From the NCBI GenBank assembly GCA_965247355.1, contig OZ252011.1, positions 248,001 through 312,000 on the forward strand: DNA of 64,000 nucleotides, read 5' to 3'. Origin of the DNA: RHLJ01 sp965247355 (GTDB taxonomy: Bacteria; Bacteroidota; Rhodothermia; Balneolales; Balneolaceae). How positions within the stretch are numbered: the first letter of the stretch is position 1; the number at the start of each line of letters is the position of its first letter. Positions 27,076 to 35,480 of this stretch are shown in pieces. The translations under genes and the position numbers were made by a program. The notes below the pieces were generated by a model. That model was not told where the DNA came from and searched no databases. It saw only the letters and a list, made by a program, of their open reading frames with translations.

Positions 27076-27779
27076 CAGGCTAAAAAATCCTGTCCGATAT
27101 CAGGAATAATAGCTTCCGTATCTGTATTTGCTTCCAGTACTTCTTTAAACTCATTTGGATCAGCATCGATTGGAGGCCAGGTTCCATAATGTACAGGGAT
27201 AGCAATCTCGGGATCAATCATCTCTACTGCATAAGCAGCTTCTTCAGGTCCCATTGTAAAGTGATCGCCAATTGGAGCCAGTACAACATGTGGGTCGTAT
27301 AGCTGTCCATATAATTCTAAATCGGCAAAAATATTGGTGTCTCCCATATGGTAAATGCAGATGTCGTCTTCAAAAGAAAGTACTAGTCCTGCTGGATCAC
27401 CGGCGTATTGACCGTTATATGAAGAACTGTGATTAGCAGAAACCATCGTTACGGAGAAATCATCAAAATGAACAGTTCCACCTTTATTAAACCCTACACC
27501 TTGATCTTCCGGAAGACCATCTTTGGTGAGCAAGCCAATGAGCTCTAGTATTCCAACAACTTTTGCTCCTGTATTCTTTGCTATTTCGATAGTATCTCCT
27601 ACATGATCGTCATGTCCATGGGTGAGGAGAATGAAATCGGCTTCATTTACTTCTTTGTATTCATCCGGGGTGGAAGGATTGTCTTTTAGAAAAGGATCAA
27701 TGTAAATGATGTGACCTTTTGGACTAATGATTTTAGTAGCTGAATGACCAAGCCAGAATGCTTTAACGTTTGTTTCCAT
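27075..27779 (-). CDS. UPF0173-type metallo-beta-lactamase-fold hydrolase
   Basis: A 234-residue metallo-beta-lactamase-fold protein. LLTHGHDDHVGDTIEIA (near 53-69) is the HxHxDH metal motif, with further ligands in SANHSSSYNGQYAGDPAG, YHMGDTN and AIPVHYGTWPPID. The arrangement fits UPF0173 (YtkL-like) hydrolases, whose substrate is not established. It is the first gene of a coupled pair with the SnoaL-like gene and is divergent from the ytxJ-like gene. Confidence 0.88.
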   Translation of the reverse strand: METNVKAFWLGHSATKIISPKGHIIYIDPFLKDNPSTPDEYKEVNEADFILLTHGHDDHVGDTIEIAKNTGAKVVGILELIGLLTKDGLPEDQGVGFNKGGTVHFDDFSVTMVSANHSSSYNGQYAGDPAGLVLSFEDDICIYHMGDTNIFADLELYGQLYDPHVVLAPIGDHFTMGPEEAAYAVEMIDPEIAIPVHYGTWPPIDADPNEFKEVLEANTDTEAIIPDIGQDFLA

Positions 27780-27890
27780 TATGTTGAAAATGTGGTTAGT
27801 TCTTATTCATTGTAATAATGTACTTAAAGATTACTTAGTTCCGACTGATTTAGTGTTACTGATCTGTTATCTTAAAGCAAATAAACAATT

Positions 27891-28271
27891 ATGGGCTTTT
27901 TAGATTCAATATTTGGCAGTGATACTCCTAAAGAAAAAGGAGTTTGGAACCAGCTCTTTCAGAAAGAGGAGGTAGATGAAGTATTCCTTTCGTCTAATGA
28001 TGCTCCTCAAATAATTTTGAAGCATAGTAATAGTTGTGGAACCAGTTACTTTGCTAAGAAGAATATCGAGTCTATAACTGAAGGGGAACTGGGAGATTCC
28101 AAACTTCACCTGGTTGACGTGATTCGAAGCAGACCGATATCTAACTATCTGGCAGATAAAGTGGGAGTGAGACATGAATCACCACAAGTATTTGTGATAA
28201 AAAATGGAGAAGTGAAATGGCATGCTTCTCATGGGTTGGTTACAGCGGATAATGTGCTGAATGCCATCTAA
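27891..28271 (+). CDS. ytxJ: YtxJ-like bacillithiol-system redox protein
   Basis: A 126-residue thioredoxin-fold protein. The sequence KHSNSCGTSYFAKKNIES (around 43-60) carries the single Cys typical of the YtxJ/DUF2847 group, and SPQVFVIKNGEVKWHASHG is the thioredoxin-like C-terminal half. YtxJ is thought to be a monothiol bacilliredoxin, so the cell probably makes bacillithiol. It is divergent from the UPF0173 gene, and TATCTTAA at about 27871 resembles the -7 element. It converges on xerD with six bases between genes. Confidence 0.82.
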   Translation: MGFLDSIFGSDTPKEKGVWNQLFQKEEVDEVFLSSNDAPQIILKHSNSCGTSYFAKKNIESITEGELGDSKLHLVDVIRSRPISNYLADKVGVRHESPQVFVIKNGEVKWHASHGLVTADNVLNAI

Positions 28272-28277
28272 TATTTG

Positions 28278-29189
28278 CTATCCCCTTGGATGAAACTGTT
28301 TATGCGTTTGATGCAGCAGTGACCTATCTACATGAGTATAAATTTCTGTTGTGAGGATGGATGCATGTCCCAACATTTCCTGTACAGCCCGAAGATCTGC
28401 TCCTCCTTCCAGCAAATGAGTAGCAAAAGAATGCCTGAAAATATGCGGATACACTTTCTTTTTGATGTCTGCTTCTTTGGCTGCTTTTTGAACGATATTC
28501 CAAATACTCATCCGGGTTAAAGCGCCTCCCCGTTGGTTCAGAAATACTTTGTTTTTGGCCTTTTCAGCTTTTTTAGGATTGAAAAAAAGGGGGCGAGCTT
28601 GTTCGATATAATGCTCCAGAGCTTCCTGAGCAATTTCTCCTACTGGTACCAATCTTTCTTTACTCCCTTTACCAATCACACGGATAAATCCTATCTCAAA
28701 GAACATGCGATCGGTTTCCAGATCGGTAAGCTCGCTTACCCGCATTCCAGTTCCATATAAACATTCCAGGATAGCTTTATCGCGAATACCTGCGGGTTTT
28801 TCGATATCCGGTGTTTCAAGCATAGCTTCAATTTCCTGAGGATCTAATATCTCAGGCAGTTTTTTTGCTTTCTTAGGAAGTTCAATCAATTCGGCAGGAT
28901 TAGCAGCTGTAATTCCCTCAACCACAGCAAATTCATGAAATCCACGGATACTTGAGATATTTCTGGCTAACGATCCGGCGGAAAGAAGCTCATGGTCAAT
29001 CAGATAGTTCAGAAAATCTTCAATATGAGAAAGGGTGACCCCGGCTAAATCGGTAATCTTTTTTTCGACCAGTAGAAATTTCAGATACCGGTTCAGGTCA
29101 TTTTCGTAGGAAACAATGGAATTTTTTGCGAGTCCTTTTTCAAGTTTAATGAATTGAAGGTATAAGTCCAGTTCCTGTTTAAATCTCAC
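28278..29189 (-). CDS. xerD: Tyrosine recombinase XerD-like
   Basis: A 303-residue tyrosine recombinase. An N-terminal SAM-like core-binding domain (1-90) is followed by the catalytic domain with the full set: YGTGMRVSELTDL (Arg I), VIGKGSKERLVP (Lys), HIFRHSFATHLLEGGADLR (HxxR), LGHASILTTEIYTH (His and the Tyr nucleophile near 284). Length and motifs fit chromosomal XerC/XerD rather than a phage integrase, and no element ends are seen nearby. It follows pgpH by two bases. XerC versus XerD cannot be firmly separated by eye. Confidence 0.87.
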   Translation of the reverse strand: MRFKQELDLYLQFIKLEKGLAKNSIVSYENDLNRYLKFLLVEKKITDLAGVTLSHIEDFLNYLIDHELLSAGSLARNISSIRGFHEFAVVEGITAANPAELIELPKKAKKLPEILDPQEIEAMLETPDIEKPAGIRDKAILECLYGTGMRVSELTDLETDRMFFEIGFIRVIGKGSKERLVPVGEIAQEALEHYIEQARPLFFNPKKAEKAKNKVFLNQRGGALTRMSIWNIVQKAAKEADIKKKVYPHIFRHSFATHLLEGGADLRAVQEMLGHASILTTEIYTHVDRSLLHQTHKQFHPRG

Positions 29190-29191
29190 GG

Positions 29192-31612
29192 TTAAGTTTG
29201 TTGAGATTCTTCTTCCTGCGATTCCTGATTTTCAGTAGCGTTTTCTTTTTGCGCTTCTTCTTTGTCTTTTTTTGCTGAAGCTTCTTTTTCAGCCTCTTCT
29301 TTCTCTCTCTTTTGATCCTCTGGATATTCAATACGACTGTGGTAAACACCTACCAGAATATTGAGGAAGGTTTCTTTAATCACCTGTAAATCACGAAAGG
29401 TAAGCGGACAATGACTTAACTGACCTTCAGCTACACGATCATCTACCATACGATTAACCAGAGTTTCCAACTTACTATAGGTTGGATTTTTCATTGCTCG
29501 GGATGCAGCTTCAATACCATCTGCCAATAGAAGAATACCTGTTTCTTTGGTTGATGGGAGAGGGCCTTCATATTTGAATTGCTCTTCATCGAGAATTTCT
29601 TTCAGGTTGTCATCATTTTTCGCTTTTTCGTAAAAATACCGGATGATTGATGTACCATGATGTGTTTCGATGAAGTGAATAAGCGTTTTCGGGAGCTTAT
29701 GCTCTTCTGCCATTTTAACTCCTTCGCTAACATGAGCTTTTATAACCATAGCACTCATCTGAGGCTTAAGTTTATCATGCTCGTTAACTCCACCGGATTG
29801 GTTTTCTACAAAATAATCCGGCTTAATCATTTTACCGATGTCGTGATATAAGGCCCCAACCCGGCTTAGCAAAGAATTAGCTCCTATCGCAGAAGCTGCT
29901 GCCTCAGACAAGTTGGCTACCTGTAAACTGTGATGAAAGGTGCCCGGCGCTTTGTTCATCAGCTCTTTTAAAAGTGGCTGATTAGTATCTCCAAGTTCGA
30001 GGAGGGTGAAATCAGTAGTAACGCCGAATAATTTTTCAAAAAGAAGAATAATCGGATAAGTGAACAGAATGAATACTGAGTTAATAGCGATATACATCAG
30101 GTTATTAAGAACTACATCCCATCCATCCATTCTGGCAAGGCTGAAGGCCCCCATTGTAATAACATAGGTGAGGAAGACAATCCCTGGAGTTGTAAAGAAG
30201 AACTGGGAACGATCTTTCACATCCCTAACAGAGAAAACCCCCATAGAACAAGCTGCTATAGTGGTAATAGTAAATTCGAAGTTGTAACCGTGTACCAATC
30301 CAATAAGAGAAGCCAGAGTTACGGAGGCAATTATTCCAACCCGGGAATCAAAGATAATGGTTAAAATTATGGGGGCTATGGCTACCGGAATTATATAAGG
30401 ATGAGCTACATCAAGAGTGACAACAAAGGCAGTCGCAATGCTTATTAAACTAAGTGTGAGGAAAACCAAAAAGAACAATCCATTGTGGCCGCTGATTTTT
30501 CGACGGTATAAATAAAGGTACATAAAGAATACCATCGAAATGACGATAACGAGGATCACGCCACCACCAAAACGTAACCAGCGTTCCATATCGGATGCAT
30601 TTAACGATCTCGCTTCATCAAGACTGGTAAGGATATTGGCGGTTTCATCATTTACGATATCTCCACGTCTGATGATAACCTGCCCCTGAGCCATTGCCCC
30701 TTTCGTTTCGGAAATATTAGCAATTGCTTCATCTAACCGTGCTTGTCGACGTTCCTGGCTAATTTTAAAATTTGGTGCAATCACTTTGTTGTAGAGTTCA
30801 ATCCCAAGCCGGGCTAAATCCTCCGAGAGAATCCTGTTTAACTGAAATTGAGCATATTCATTAGCTCCTCTTAAATCTCTTACACGGGCAATATCAATCG
30901 GCTGTTCTGTACTTTGTGAGGGGTTTAGTACAGTTATTTGATCAGCTTGTATGTTTGCTTTATTCACATTGATGATTCCCTGATTGAGTAATTCATCAAT
31001 GACTGATTCCAGACCCTGTTTTACAATAATTCCGCTAAATCTGTTATCAGGCAGATTTCTGTTTTTTACATCGTGATAACTTCTTAGAAGTGTATTAAGT
31101 GAAAAATCTGTCAGTCCGATGTTTGATTGCTCATATTCACGACTGAACCTAAGGCTGTCATCAAGAACGGTTGGACTATTATCTTCTTTGGATGTTTGCC
31201 AGTCATTATAGGTTTCAAGGATAGGTTGCAGCGTTCTGTATAACGAATCAAGTCTGGTTTGAATAGCTATTGTAGCTCCTTCATCTACAACAAAAATTGG
31301 AGAGATTTGCTCTTCAATGGCTTCCTGTTCTGCGGCTATTTCATCGGGTGTTTTCTTAAGAGCAAAGGTATATGGTGCGGTTAAATCATCGGCTCTCCAG
31401 GGTTGTCCAACAGTGTAATTAAATGTTGATCGGACAGAAGTTCTGGGAAGAGAAAAAACAGAGATAAGAATGAAACATAGAAAAATGAATGCACGCAGAT
31501 AAGGATTTCTCCTAAGAGAGTATGCTTCCTTCTCTTTTTTCATTTTCTCGCCAAGCAGAGGAACCATTTCCTTCTTCTTTCTGCCTAAGCCAATTTTTTC
31601 AAGTAAACCCAT
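29192..31612 (-). CDS. pgpH: PgpH-type 7TM-HD phosphohydrolase (c-di-AMP phosphodiesterase)
   Basis: An 806-residue membrane HD hydrolase. A membrane anchor near 45-62 is followed by an extracytoplasmic domain (about 65-340), about seven helices (350-520) and a cytosolic HD domain with FHHSLQVANLSEAA, LYHDIGKMIKPDYF (HD near 587) and ETHHGTSIIRYFYE. This architecture is that of PgpH, which degrades cyclic di-AMP in Listeria. The tail (about 760-806) is Glu/Lys-rich and probably disordered. Two TAnnTTTG elements precede it. xerD follows two bases after its stop. Confidence 0.9.
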   Translation of the reverse strand: MGLLEKIGLGRKKKEMVPLLGEKMKKEKEAYSLRRNPYLRAFIFLCFILISVFSLPRTSVRSTFNYTVGQPWRADDLTAPYTFALKKTPDEIAAEQEAIEEQISPIFVVDEGATIAIQTRLDSLYRTLQPILETYNDWQTSKEDNSPTVLDDSLRFSREYEQSNIGLTDFSLNTLLRSYHDVKNRNLPDNRFSGIIVKQGLESVIDELLNQGIINVNKANIQADQITVLNPSQSTEQPIDIARVRDLRGANEYAQFQLNRILSEDLARLGIELYNKVIAPNFKISQERRQARLDEAIANISETKGAMAQGQVIIRRGDIVNDETANILTSLDEARSLNASDMERWLRFGGGVILVIVISMVFFMYLYLYRRKISGHNGLFFLVFLTLSLISIATAFVVTLDVAHPYIIPVAIAPIILTIIFDSRVGIIASVTLASLIGLVHGYNFEFTITTIAACSMGVFSVRDVKDRSQFFFTTPGIVFLTYVITMGAFSLARMDGWDVVLNNLMYIAINSVFILFTYPIILLFEKLFGVTTDFTLLELGDTNQPLLKELMNKAPGTFHHSLQVANLSEAAASAIGANSLLSRVGALYHDIGKMIKPDYFVENQSGGVNEHDKLKPQMSAMVIKAHVSEGVKMAEEHKLPKTLIHFIETHHGTSIIRYFYEKAKNDDNLKEILDEEQFKYEGPLPSTKETGILLLADGIEAASRAMKNPTYSKLETLVNRMVDDRVAEGQLSHCPLTFRDLQVIKETFLNILVGVYHSRIEYPEDQKREKEEAEKEASAKKDKEEAQKENATENQESQEEESQQT

Positions 31613-31658
31613 GAGGTACAGTCGTTTTTGATTTAACTACAAGTTTACCAACCCGACA

Positions 31659-31674
31659 CAAATTTACAAATCTA
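31659..31674 (-). promoter_or_regulatory. Two tandem -7 elements before pgpH
   Basis: On the minus strand TAGATTTG is immediately followed by TAAATTTG; both match TAnnTTTG. They lie about 50 bases before the pgpH start and just downstream of the hisA stop, so pgpH can be transcribed independently of the his genes. Confidence 0.55.
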
Positions 31675-31705
31675 ATATTGGATAAAATAAGGGTAGTATA
31701 ATTGG

Positions 31706-32422
31706 TTAACGAGAGATTTCTTTCATCTCCTTAAGAGTGATTCTTTTCTCGTAATATGCTTTCCCAACTACTACAGCATCAATATTTTCGGCATCCAGAT
31801 TTTTTAAGTCCTCGAGTGAGGAAACTCCTCCTGATGCAATTAGTTTTATTTGTGGAAACTTCGATTTGAGCTCTATGTAGAGTTCGAGATTGGGTCCGGA
31901 TAAAGTTCCATCTTTGGATATGTCTGTACAAAGGATTTCCTGAAGTCCATGATCAATCATCCTGGAAACAAAGGAGTCTACAGATTCAGAAGCTGTTTCA
32001 AGCCAGCCTCCATAAGCAATCTTTCCATCTTTTAGATCCATCCCCAGAATAGTTCGATTGGGATATTCTTTTAGCAGTTTGAGCCAGTCCGGTTCATTTT
32101 TTACAGCCATAGAACTGCAAATTACTTTAGATAAACCTTGTTCAATCAGATATTCCGCATCTTTAAAAGTTCTGATTCCACCTCCGGTCTGAACGGAAAT
32201 ACCTAGCTCTTTGATTACCTGTTTGATATGTGGAAGGTTTACAAAATGTCCTTCTTTGGCACCATTTAAGTCGACGATATGAATATGAGGAAAGCCAGCT
32301 TTCTTGAATTCCTGAGCTTGTCCAAGTGGTGATTCATTATAAACGGTAACCTCTTCATAAGAACCTTTATGAAGGCGTACACATTGCCCATTAAGTAGGT
32401 CTATTGCTGGGATAACTTGCAT
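31706..32422 (-). CDS. hisA: Phosphoribosylformimino-5-aminoimidazole carboxamide ribotide isomerase
   Basis: A 238-residue (beta/alpha)8 barrel that isomerises ProFAR to PRFAR in histidine synthesis. MQVIPAIDLLNGQCVRLHKG gives the first catalytic Asp (Asp8), and ILCTDISKDGTLSGPN gives the second (near 127). SVQTGGGIRTFKDAEYL and LIASGGVSSLEDL are the phosphate-binding ends. It starts 20 bases after hisH and is the last his gene of this cluster; hisF and hisIE, which usually follow in Bacteroidota, are not in the window. Confidence 0.95.
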   Translation of the reverse strand: MQVIPAIDLLNGQCVRLHKGSYEEVTVYNESPLGQAQEFKKAGFPHIHIVDLNGAKEGHFVNLPHIKQVIKELGISVQTGGGIRTFKDAEYLIEQGLSKVICSSMAVKNEPDWLKLLKEYPNRTILGMDLKDGKIAYGGWLETASESVDSFVSRMIDHGLQEILCTDISKDGTLSGPNLELYIELKSKFPQIKLIASGGVSSLEDLKNLDAENIDAVVVGKAYYEKRITLKEMKEISR

Positions 32423-32442
32423 GAATAGTCTTCTTCTTGATC

Positions 32443-33039
32443 TTAATCTTGATAAACGAAATCCAGGAAATTTTTCAGGATTTTAGCACCTGTAGCTCCT
32501 GATTTTTCTGGATGAAACTGAACACCGAAGTAATTGTCTTTCGCAACAACCGCTATAAACGGATTGATGTAATCACAACTGGCGACCGCAAATTCATTAT
32601 CAGGAGCATAGTAGCTATGCACGAAATACAAAAATTCACTGGAATCAATTCCCTTTAGTAATGGGTGCTTATTACTCTTAGAAAACGTATTCCAACCCAT
32701 GTGCGGAACTTTAGCTTTGCTTTCATCAAACTTAACCAGTGAACCGGGAATTACCCCAAGTCCCTCGGTATTTCCTTCGCTGGAAGATTCGAACAACAGT
32801 TGCATACCGACACAAATACCAAGAACAGGTTTTTTGGTTTGTTTCAGCCATTCATCAATGCCATTTTCTTTCAGTGACTCCATCGCCGACCACGCATGGC
32901 CAACGCCTGGAAAAATAACTCCATCTGCGGTATCCAATTGTTCAGGAGTTTCTGCAAGAAAGTAATCTGCCCCCAATCGATCTAAAGCATTAGAAACAGA
33001 GGCGATGTTACCAGCTTTGTATTTTATAAGTGCAATCAT
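32443..33039 (-). CDS. hisH: Imidazole glycerol phosphate synthase, glutaminase subunit
   Basis: A 198-residue class I glutamine amidotransferase that supplies ammonia to HisF. The nucleophile is in GICVGMQLLF (Cys near 76), and the catalytic His/Glu are in FGVQFHPEKSGATG (near 178). VGHAWSAMESLKENG is the oxyanion-side segment. It begins directly after the hisB stop codon with no spacer. Its partner HisF is not encoded here and must be elsewhere. Confidence 0.95.
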   Translation of the reverse strand: MIALIKYKAGNIASVSNALDRLGADYFLAETPEQLDTADGVIFPGVGHAWSAMESLKENGIDEWLKQTKKPVLGICVGMQLLFESSSEGNTEGLGVIPGSLVKFDESKAKVPHMGWNTFSKSNKHPLLKGIDSSEFLYFVHSYYAPDNEFAVASCDYINPFIAVVAKDNYFGVQFHPEKSGATGAKILKNFLDFVYQD

Positions 33040-33936
33040 CTAAAGAGCCCCTTTAGAACTCGGAATCTGGTTTTTAATTCGCGGATTCTTTTCCACGGCT
33101 GTTTTTAACACTCTTGCGAATCCTTTAAAAATAGCTTCAATTTTATGGTGATCATTTTCACCTTTAAATTCAATTTGTAACGTAGCCTTCAGGTTCATTG
33201 CAAGGCTATAGAAGAAATGTTTAATCATTTCTGTAGGAACATCCCCAACATACTCCCGGTTGAATTCACCTTCAAAAACAAGAAAAGGACGACCTGAAAG
33301 GTCCATTGAGACTGTTGCCTGAGCTTCATCCATTGGAAGTACAAAAGCGTAGCGCTCAATTCCTTTTTTATCACCTAAAGCCTGAGTAATTGCTTCACCC
33401 AGGGCAATAGCAACATCTTCAATCGTATGGTGTTCGTCTACTTCAAGATCGCCATCACAGGTTAAATCCAAATCTACAAGCCCGTGACGGGAAATCTGTT
33501 CCAGCATGTGGTCGAAGAAATTCAGTCCCGTTTTGATAGTGGATTTTCCGGTTCCGTCCAGATTTAATGAAATTCGTATATCGGTTTCGTTGGTTTTTCG
33601 TTCGATTGAAGCAGTTCTCTGGATTCCCTTTTTATAGGATTCGGACAGCTCACTTAAATCATATCCAGAAGCAATTACATTCTCTCCAACCCAGAACTCA
33701 AATTTTCCTTCGCTTTTATCATATTCGATGATAGCTTCTGCGTCATCCCGGGGGAAATCATCCACTAATTCTTCATGATTGAGGAGGCGAAGCTGTTGCT
33801 TAGTCAGGGAATTAGTATCCATTGAAATTCCATATCCATCGTCATTAAGTTCAGACAGATATCGTATAGAACCCTGTTCAAGTACTTTTTTGTACTCTCC
33901 GGTTATTAGTTTTGTAGCTTCAATCCAGAGTTTCAT
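33040..33936 (-). CDS. hisB: Imidazoleglycerol-phosphate dehydratase with N-terminal extension
   Basis: 298 residues, versus about 195 for a lone dehydratase. Residues 107-298 form a complete IGPD domain: RTASIERKTNETDIRISLNL, FFDHMLEQISRHGL, DEHHTIEDVAIALGEA and ENDHHKIEAIFKGFAR carry the manganese-binding HHxxED repeats. Residues 1-106 are not the HAD histidinol-phosphatase of bifunctional HisB, since no DxDxT is present; they contain HEELVDDFPRDDAEAII and KFEFWVGENVIASGYDL and look like a small alpha/beta domain I do not recognise. The gene is separated from hisC by doxX on the other strand and abuts hisH. Confidence 0.92.
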   Translation of the reverse strand: MKLWIEATKLITGEYKKVLEQGSIRYLSELNDDGYGISMDTNSLTKQQLRLLNHEELVDDFPRDDAEAIIEYDKSEGKFEFWVGENVIASGYDLSELSESYKKGIQRTASIERKTNETDIRISLNLDGTGKSTIKTGLNFFDHMLEQISRHGLVDLDLTCDGDLEVDEHHTIEDVAIALGEAITQALGDKKGIERYAFVLPMDEAQATVSMDLSGRPFLVFEGEFNREYVGDVPTEMIKHFFYSLAMNLKATLQIEFKGENDHHKIEAIFKGFARVLKTAVEKNPRIKNQIPSSKGAL

Positions 33937-33968
33937 AATGATTGAAATTGAAAAAAGTTATGTTTTTG

Positions 33969-34012
33969 TGATGTTTGAACTAAAGGATATCGATATCCTT
34001 TCCGAAACATCA
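33969..34012. repeat. Nested palindromes between hisB and doxX
   Basis: A 20-bp perfect palindrome, AAAGGATATCGATATCCTTT (33982-34001), is flanked by outer 8-bp inverted arms TGATGTTT and AAACATCA. It sits 33 bases upstream of hisB and 18 bases upstream of doxX, between divergent starts. It could be an operator for both genes or a strong hairpin in read-through his RNA. Confidence 0.55.
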
Positions 34013-34029
34013 ATGTAAGAAGATATGCT

Positions 34030-34422
34030 ATGAAAATTCTGATTTGGGTACTTAGACTGGTTGCTGCAGCCATCATGCTCCAAACCCTGTTTTTTAAATT
34101 TACCGGAGCTCCTGAAAGTATATATATATTCGAAACTGTAGGTTTGGAGCCGTTCGGGAGATATGCCTCCGGAGTTGCCGAGTTAATCGCTTCAATTCTG
34201 TTGCTAATTCCCAGAACTACCTGGTTAGGTGCTGTGATAGGACTCGGAGTTATTTCCGGAGCCATAATGAGCCACTTAACCGTACTTGGTATTGAGGTGC
34301 AAGGAGATGGTGGTACTTTATTCGCTATGGCCGTTGTGGTATTTATAAGCTGTGCAGTGCTTTTATTTATGCACCGAACAGATATACCGGTTATTGGAGA
34401 GAAATTTTCCAAAGCAGATTAA
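34030..34422 (+). CDS. DoxX-family small membrane protein
   Basis: A 130-residue integral membrane protein with four hydrophobic segments (IWVLRLVAAAIMLQTLFFKF, SGVAELIASILLLIP, LGAVIGLGVISGAIMSHL, FAMAVVVFISCAVLLF). FKFTG and the GVAE segment are typical of the DoxX/SURF4-like family. Biochemical role is uncertain; some members assist redox or sulfur chemistry in the membrane. It lies on the opposite strand inside the his cluster, and its TAA interlocks with the hisC stop in one TTAA (34419-34422). Confidence 0.82.
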   Translation: MKILIWVLRLVAAAIMLQTLFFKFTGAPESIYIFETVGLEPFGRYASGVAELIASILLLIPRTTWLGAVIGLGVISGAIMSHLTVLGIEVQGDGGTLFAMAVVVFISCAVLLFMHRTDIPVIGEKFSKAD

Positions 34423-35480
34423 TCCTCTAATACTTTTTTTAACGCCTGAAAAAAACGCTCATTCTCCTGAGCTGTTCCAATAGTTAGCCGGAGGCAGTTT
34501 TCACAATGTGGTTCGTTACCCCGGTAGCGAATCACTACACCTTGTTCAGCCATTTTTTTGTAAACAGATAAAGCATCGTCAATTTTGAACACAAGGAAAT
34601 TCGCATCGGTCGGAAATACTTTTTCTATTTCCGGGAGGCCTTCAAGTCGCTTGATTACTTTTTCCCGTTCAGATTTAATCTGTTCAACTTTCCCTTTCAT
34701 CGCATTGATATAGTTGAATCCCTTTAATGCTGCTTTAGAAGTAAGTTTATTCACATTATAGGGAGCTTTAACCTTCATCATAAAGTCTATGATTTCAGGA
34801 TTGGCTAGAGCGATTCCTAGCCTTATACCTGCTAATCCAAAAGCTTTCGACATGGTTTGCAGAACGACTATGTTATTTCGATTCCGTAATTCTTTCGCAA
34901 AACTGTCTTGTTCGCTGAAGTCGATATAGGCTTCATCAATCACAAGAATTCCATCAAAGCCATCCGCAACATCTACAATATCTTTTGGATTAAGACTATT
35001 CCCGGTAGGATTATTTGGCGAACAAAGGAAGATCAGTTTAGTGTTCTCAGTTACTGCATTAAGAGTTTCATCAACCCGGAGTTGAAAATCTTTAGAGAGT
35101 AAAACCTCGTCAACATGAACGTTGTTAATAGCAGCAGAGACTTTATACATGCCGTACGTTGGAGGAGTAATAAGAACCCGGTCTTTTCCCGGTTCGCAAA
35201 AAATCCTGAACAAAAGATCAATGGCTTCATCACTACCAACTCCCACAAAAACGTTTTCCGGACTTACTTCTCTGAATTCAGCAATCTTTGCCCGCAGCTG
35301 TTCCTGATAGGGCATCGGGTATCGATTCAATTCCAGATCATCTTCAAAAGGAGCACCGAAAGAGTTCTCATTTGCATCCAATAGAATTCCGGAATCGAAG
35401 TCGTCTCTTGCACTTCGATAAGGCTTTAAGTCCAGAATATTTGGTCTTACTAATGATGGTATATCGATTTGTTTTTTCAT
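34419..35480 (-). CDS. hisC: Histidinol-phosphate aminotransferase
   Basis: A 353-residue fold-type I PLP aminotransferase that converts imidazole acetol phosphate to histidinol phosphate. LDANENSFGAPF, VGVGSDEAIDLLFRIF and CSPNNPTGN are substrate and PLP sites, and the Schiff-base lysine is in QTMSKAFGLAGIRLG (near 211). RLTIGTAQENERF at the C-terminus is the phosphate-binding Arg motif. The start overlaps the hisD stop by four bases. Downstream the operon is interrupted by doxX. Confidence 0.95.
   Translation of the reverse strand: MKKQIDIPSLVRPNILDLKPYRSARDDFDSGILLDANENSFGAPFEDDLELNRYPMPYQEQLRAKIAEFREVSPENVFVGVGSDEAIDLLFRIFCEPGKDRVLITPPTYGMYKVSAAINNVHVDEVLLSKDFQLRVDETLNAVTENTKLIFLCSPNNPTGNSLNPKDIVDVADGFDGILVIDEAYIDFSEQDSFAKELRNRNNIVVLQTMSKAFGLAGIRLGIALANPEIIDFMMKVKAPYNVNKLTSKAALKGFNYINAMKGKVEQIKSEREKVIKRLEGLPEIEKVFPTDANFLVFKIDDALSVYKKMAEQGVVIRYRGNEPHCENCLRLTIGTAQENERFFQALKKVLED

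Noticed and set aside
28278..29189. Phage or integrative-element integrase
   Set aside because: Length and motifs fit XerC/XerD, it is coupled to pgpH, and no attachment repeats or element genes flank it.
33040..33936. Bifunctional HisB (phosphatase plus dehydratase)
   Set aside because: The N-terminal extension is too short and lacks the DxDxT and other HAD motifs.
33933..34412. A 159-codon open frame on the minus strand opposite doxX
   Set aside because: It is the antisense shadow of a clear four-helix DoxX protein and has no recognisable domain; composition is low-complexity Thr/Pro/Ser.
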